DNA of 64,000 nucleotides from Natrinema sp046097095 (GTDB lineage Archaea; Halobacteriota; Halobacteria; Halobacteriales; Natrialbaceae): NCBI RefSeq assembly GCF_046097095.1, contig NZ_CP175698.1, positions 930,001 through 994,000 of the forward strand, written 5' to 3'. Made by a program: the position numbers and the translations under genes. Positions within the stretch are counted from its first letter, which is position 1. Each line of letters starts with the position of its first letter. The notes beneath the pieces are model-generated. The model saw only the letters and a program-made list of their open reading frames with translations. It made no database searches and was not told the origin of the DNA. Positions 60,541-64,000 of this stretch are shown here, piece after piece.

Positions 60541-60839
60541 CCCCCGTGGTGGGACGGTGTCGCTACTGCCGTTCGAACCCGAGATTCAAAACGAATGATT
60601 GAACCTCCTCTCAGCTACCGGCGTAGAGACGACCGGCACCTCGTTGGTGCGTCCAACCGCCGGTCGACATCGGCTTCGGTGAGGTCGCTTACCGGCGTGT
60701 CGTCGAACCCGTCGCCGTCGGTAGCCTCTTCGCTGGAGTATTGGCCCTATGTTAGACATATTGACGCACAACTCAACAGTCCTCGGTCCTGTTCTCGCGC
60801 CCACAAGCGTTTAGCCCGCACCGGCGAAACGTCGGGGCG
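60541..60839. other. Gap between scpA and next gene; possible coding relic
   Basis: About 300 bp without a supported gene. On the minus strand one frame between about 60605 and 60735 reads as acidic, haloarchaeal-like protein (SSEEATDGDGFDDTPVSDLTEADVDRRLDAP) but has no good start and soon ends. This could be a gene relic. A 72-codon minus-strand frame overlapping it is arginine-rich and was not called. Confidence 0.3.
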
Positions 60840-61508
60840 ATGCCCAGACCGGACGACGTCCTCTTTCGCACCTGGGTCGAGACGTTCGCGCTGCTCCGGA
60901 AACTGCTTCCGATCGCCCTCCTCGCAGGAGCACTGGTCGGGCCGATCACCGTTATCGACCCAGTGATCGGGATGTGGGTCTCGGCGCTGCTTTTCCTACT
61001 GGCCCTCGTCGGCCTTCACCTCGCGAGTCAACTGCCGCTCTATCCGGCCCACGCGTTCGGGCTCGAGTACCGCTTCGAGGAGGAGCCGTTCGGGGCCGAG
61101 CGACGCGAGTGCGTTCGTTGCGGAACGCTTGCCGAGTCGGGAACACATCGCCGCTACGCCAAGCAAATCGTCGTCCTCGGCGTGCCGCTACACACCCTCG
61201 AGTGGGGGCACAACGACTTCTGTCCCGACTGCGCGCCGCTCGAGGACGGCGTCGCCGCGAGCGACGATCCTGCTTCAAACCGGTCGCCGGAGCCGACACC
61301 GGGACACGCTGCGACGGGGGACCGGAACCAGACGGCAAATGTGGGCCACCGATCGGAGCCCGAACGGCCGTCGCGCTCGAGCCCGGATGCGTCGGCTGCG
61401 GCCACGACGCCCCCCGCGGCACCCGACACGCCCCGACTCGAGTCCGCCCGACGCGTCGACCGGACCGACGAGACGACGGCGCTCGAGCTCAAACGCGCTT
61501 TCGAGTAA
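60840..61508 (+). CDS. Membrane protein with zinc-site loop, function unknown
   Basis: A 222-residue protein. Two hydrophobic segments near the N-terminus (LLRKLLPIALLAGALVGPITVI and MWVSALLFLLALVGLHLASQL) are followed by a segment with two separated CxxC pairs (CVRC near residue 92 and CPDC near 130), likely a zinc site. A long Pro/Ser/Thr/Arg-rich tail follows (about residues 140-222). The tail looks disordered. The gene is between scpA and the minus-strand MTA phosphorylase gene, convergent with the latter. Not a family I can name. Confidence 0.62.
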   Translation: MPRPDDVLFRTWVETFALLRKLLPIALLAGALVGPITVIDPVIGMWVSALLFLLALVGLHLASQLPLYPAHAFGLEYRFEEEPFGAERRECVRCGTLAESGTHRRYAKQIVVLGVPLHTLEWGHNDFCPDCAPLEDGVAASDDPASNRSPEPTPGHAATGDRNQTANVGHRSEPERPSRSSPDASAAATTPPAAPDTPRLESARRVDRTDETTALELKRAFE

Positions 61509-62366
61509 TCAGAGATAGTCGCCGGCCAGCAACTCGACGCGCTCGCGAGTCGCCTCAGGAATCGCTTCCGGGGGAGTGTTGATCGTCCCCTCGAGTGCGG
61601 TCCAGGCCTCGCTCTCGAAGTCGTCGGGCATCGTCCGGACAGCGCGTTCGACGACTGCGTTGATGGCGTCTTCGTTGGCCGCGGCGTTTTCGAGGACCTC
61701 CTCGAGAGAGACCTCGCTGTCTTCTTTCCAGACGTCGTAGTCGGTGACGCCGGCGATCGTAGCGTAGCTGAGTTCGGCCTCGCGGGCGAGTTTGGCCTCC
61801 GGAATCGCGGTCATACCGATGATATCCCAGCCCTGCGACCGGTAGAACTCGCTTTCGGCTTTCGTCGAGAACTGCGGCCCCTCGATGCAGACGTAGGTGC
61901 CGTCCTCCTCGACCCCGGTGTCGCCGTCGGTCGCCTTGCGGGCTGATTCAGCCAAATGGGAGGCCAGCGCCGGACAGTACGGCTCCGCGAATCCCATGTG
62001 GACGACCATTCCATCGCCGAAGAACGTCGGCGAGCGGTGCTTGGTCCGGTCGAAGAGCTGATCGGGGACGACCAGCGTCCGCGGGGGCAGGTCCTCGCGC
62101 AGGCTCCCGACCGCGTTCGTCGCGATCACGCGGTCGACGCCGACCGATTTGAGCGCGTAGAGGTTCGCCCGGTAGGGCGCGTCGCTTGGCGGATGCCGGT
62201 GGTCCGCGCCGTGACGCGGGAGGAAAGCCACGTCCCGTCCGCCGAGTTCCCCGATCGTGATCGCCTCGCTCGGCTCGCCGTAGGGCGTCGAGACCGCCGC
62301 TTTGCGCGTGTTTTCGAGCGGCAGCGCCTCGTACAGTCCGCTCCCGCCGATAACGCCGATGGTCAT
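61509..62366 (-). CDS. mtnP: S-methyl-5'-thioadenosine phosphorylase
   Basis: This enzyme cleaves methylthioadenosine (and possibly other purine nucleosides) with phosphate in methionine salvage. The 285-residue protein has the family motifs: IGVIGGSGLYEALPLENT at the N-terminus, VAFLPRHGADHRHPPSDAPYRANLYALKSVGVDRVIATNAVGSL, CIEGPQFSTKAES, and WDIIGMTAIPEAKLAREAELSYATIAGVTDYD with the purine-site Asp pair. The frame is open 41 codons upstream; the ATG giving MTIGVIGGSG was chosen. Overlap with the preceding gene is nil: the two stops lie one base apart (convergent). Confidence 0.95.
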   Translation of the reverse strand: MTIGVIGGSGLYEALPLENTRKAAVSTPYGEPSEAITIGELGGRDVAFLPRHGADHRHPPSDAPYRANLYALKSVGVDRVIATNAVGSLREDLPPRTLVVPDQLFDRTKHRSPTFFGDGMVVHMGFAEPYCPALASHLAESARKATDGDTGVEEDGTYVCIEGPQFSTKAESEFYRSQGWDIIGMTAIPEAKLAREAELSYATIAGVTDYDVWKEDSEVSLEEVLENAAANEDAINAVVERAVRTMPDDFESEAWTALEGTINTPPEAIPEATRERVELLAGDYL

Positions 62367-62531
62367 GCACAGCAATGCGTCGACCAGCGCCCTAAAGCTC
62401 CGGATCTCACCTCGCTCCCGTCCGGCGGCGCGAGCCGCCGACGAGCGTGGGAAGAGCGACCGTTCGCCGGCAGTGGCCGGCGCTATCACGGCTCAGGAGC
62501 ACCCAAGTAGCGCGGTCGTCACTGTTGGGCT

Positions 62532-63989
62532 ATGGCAGTTCGCGAGGAGTCCGACGGCGGGCTCACCGACGGCCCGCTCGTCCGCCCGATGCTTCGACTG
62601 GCGTGGCCGCTGGTGGTCATCCAGCTCCTGCAGGTCGCCTACAACGTGGGTGACACCTTCTGGCTGGGCGCGCTCTCGCCCGACGCGGTGGGGGCGGTAA
62701 GCCTCGCCTTTCCGCTTCTCTTCTTGCTGATCGCAGTCGGCGGCGGCTTCACGACGGCCGGCGCGATCCTGATCGCCCAGCACACCGGCGCGAAAAGCGG
62801 CGATGCGGGGCTGATCGCCGGCCAGACGCTGTCGTTCGTCTCGCTCGTCGCCGCCGCCCTCGGCGCGCTCGGTTTCGTCGCGACCGAGCCGATGCTGGCA
62901 GCCCTGCCCGCCGACGCCGAGACAGGTGCCGAGATCCTTCCGCTCGCGGCGGGCTACCTCCGGATCTTCTTCCTCGGACTCCCCTTTCTCTTCGGCTTCT
63001 ACGTCTTCGTCGCGCTCATGCGCGGCTACGGGACGACGCGTGCACCGATGCGCGTGATGCTCGTCAGCGTCGTCCTCAACCTCGCGCTCGATCCGCTGTT
63101 CATCTTCGGCGTCGGCCCGTTCCCACGTCTCGAGGTCGAAGGCGCTGCCGTCGCGACGCTCATCTCGCGCGCGCTCGCGACCCTGATCGGGTTCTATCTG
63201 CTGTACTACACGGATGTCGGGCCGGATATCCGGCCCGCACACCTCCGCCCGCGCTGGGCGTACGTCGCGAAGATCACGCGGCTGGGGACGCCGTCGGCGC
63301 TTGAGCAGTCGATGACGGCCCTCGCACTCGTCGCGATGACGGCGATGGTCGTAACCTTCCCGCCGGCGGTCGTCGCGGCCTACGGGCTGGGCAACCGGTT
63401 GATCTCGCTGGCCTTCCTGCCGGCGCTCGGGCTGGGACAGGCGACGGACACGATCGTCGGCCAGAACCTGGGGGCGGGGAAACCGGACCGGGCGGCTCGA
63501 GCGGTCCGGATCGCCGCGGGTGCGATCGCGGCAATCATGCTCTCGGCGGGTGCGGTCGCCGCGCTGTTCCCCGAATCGTTCGTCTCGGTGTTCGTCACCG
63601 CCGACGCGGCGGGGAAAGCGGCGACGATCGACTACGGCGCGACTTACCTCCGCTTCGCCGCGGTCGGCTTCGCGTTTATGGGCGTCTTGCAGGTCGTTCA
63701 GGGTGCGTTCCGCGGGGCCGGCAACACGAAGACGGCGCTCGCGTTCGCGGTGTTCGGGCTTTGGATCGTCCGCGTGCCCGTCACCTACGCGCTCGTCTTC
63801 GTCGCGGACTGGGGACCGACCGGCGTCTGGACGGGCGTCGTCATCGGCGACATCGCCGGGGCGGTGGCGGCCACCGCGTGGTTCACGCGGGGGACGTGGA
63901 AGCGGTCGATCGTCGGCGATAGCGGGGACGGCTCGAGGCCGACCGAGGGCACGGCCGAGGCGACCGAGTCGGAGTCGGTCGCGGAGTAA
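62532..63989 (+). CDS. MATE family multidrug/toxin exporter
   Basis: A 485-residue cation-coupled efflux protein with about twelve membrane segments arranged as two similar bundles. The N-terminal bundle has MLRLAWPLVVIQLLQVAYNVGDTFWLGALSPDAVGAVSLAFPL and the second starts at about residue 255 (KITRLGTPSALEQSMTALALVAMTAMV). The motif GLGQATDTIVGQNLGAGKPDRA is the duplicated GQNxGAG loop of MATE proteins. An acidic tail ends the protein. The start ATG follows the divergent MTA phosphorylase start by about 165 bp. The substrate is unknown. Confidence 0.92.
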   Translation: MAVREESDGGLTDGPLVRPMLRLAWPLVVIQLLQVAYNVGDTFWLGALSPDAVGAVSLAFPLLFLLIAVGGGFTTAGAILIAQHTGAKSGDAGLIAGQTLSFVSLVAAALGALGFVATEPMLAALPADAETGAEILPLAAGYLRIFFLGLPFLFGFYVFVALMRGYGTTRAPMRVMLVSVVLNLALDPLFIFGVGPFPRLEVEGAAVATLISRALATLIGFYLLYYTDVGPDIRPAHLRPRWAYVAKITRLGTPSALEQSMTALALVAMTAMVVTFPPAVVAAYGLGNRLISLAFLPALGLGQATDTIVGQNLGAGKPDRAARAVRIAAGAIAAIMLSAGAVAALFPESFVSVFVTADAAGKAATIDYGATYLRFAAVGFAFMGVLQVVQGAFRGAGNTKTALAFAVFGLWIVRVPVTYALVFVADWGPTGVWTGVVIGDIAGAVAATAWFTRGTWKRSIVGDSGDGSRPTEGTAEATESESVAE

Positions 63990-64000
63990 CGGCGGTCGGG

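Noticed and set aside
60586..60804. A 72-codon minus-strand frame between scpA and the next gene
   Set aside because: Very Arg-rich and unlike haloarchaeal protein; another frame of the same stretch looks more protein-like, so this is likely a shadow of a relic.
1..64000. CRISPR arrays, insertion sequences, integrases, rRNA genes or a replication origin
   Set aside because: No regularly spaced repeats, transposase or integrase motifs, rRNA-like stretches or Orc1/Cdc6 gene with origin repeats were recognised anywhere in the window.

Overview
The window reads as chromosome of a halophilic archaeon (class Halobacteria). The proteins are strongly acidic, GC is high, and start codons often overlap the preceding stop as ATGA. 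Lipoproteins carry twin-arginine signals with a lipobox. Marker genes are archaeal: aIF2-alpha, L44e, S27e, Nop10, archaeosortase A, a PAC2 chaperone, SMC/ScpA, a HalOD1 protein, and an initiator tRNA-Met with an A1:U72 end. Gene content would suit Natrialbales, but that is only an impression. No CRISPR array, transposase, integrase or rRNA is visible. LAYOUT: 0.2-9.7 kb holds housekeeping and redox genes (surE, an Rsm22-like methyltransferase, tyrA, a free-standing H-NOX protein, a renalase-like oxidoreductase, trkA, an SRPBCC protein, an M48 protease, a TrxR-like flavoprotein). At 9.8-15.4 kb are a solitary IucA/IucC siderophore synthetase, a CinA-like protein, coaBC, a winged-helix membrane protein and a purine phosphoribosyltransferase. 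At 15.5-22.2 kb is a complete peptide/nickel-type ABC operon. Its substrate-binding protein appears circularly permuted and its last gene encodes a small beta-sandwich-like protein. From 22.2 to 25.2 kb come a HalOD1 protein, initiator tRNA-Met, GtrA, an ASST-like propeller and an HAH_0734 family protein. From 25.4 to 27.6 kb is the translation operon L44e-S27e-aIF2a-Nop10-PAC2. From 27.9 to 38.8 kb are a regulator, artA with an overlapping phosphoesterase gene, small membrane proteins, an amine-oxidase-like flavoprotein, an AHL-lactonase-like hydrolase, a Na+/H+ antiporter, an HtrA protease and gatB. From 38.9 to 43.5 kb are a 2Fe-2S ferredoxin, a Tat-lipoprotein propeller coupled to a membrane protein, a TIGR00341 protein and a zinc-ribbon protein. 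From 43.6 to 49.4 kb is a membrane/metal cluster: a YHS-containing permease, an MFS-like protein and a divergent haem-copper oxidase subunit I with no CuA subunit beside it. From 49.4 to 52.4 kb are a PadR regulator and a two-gene operon: a glutamate-dehydrogenase-fold protein that has lost its catalytic residues, and a cytosolic paralogue of the 39-kb propeller. From 52.4 to 64 kb are an acyl-CoA synthetase/SDR pair, a coiled-coil protein, smc-scpA, a zinc-site membrane protein, MTA phosphorylase and a MATE exporter. The observations most worth following are the permuted binding protein, the catalytically dead dehydrogenase with its propeller partner, and the CuA-less oxidase cluster.
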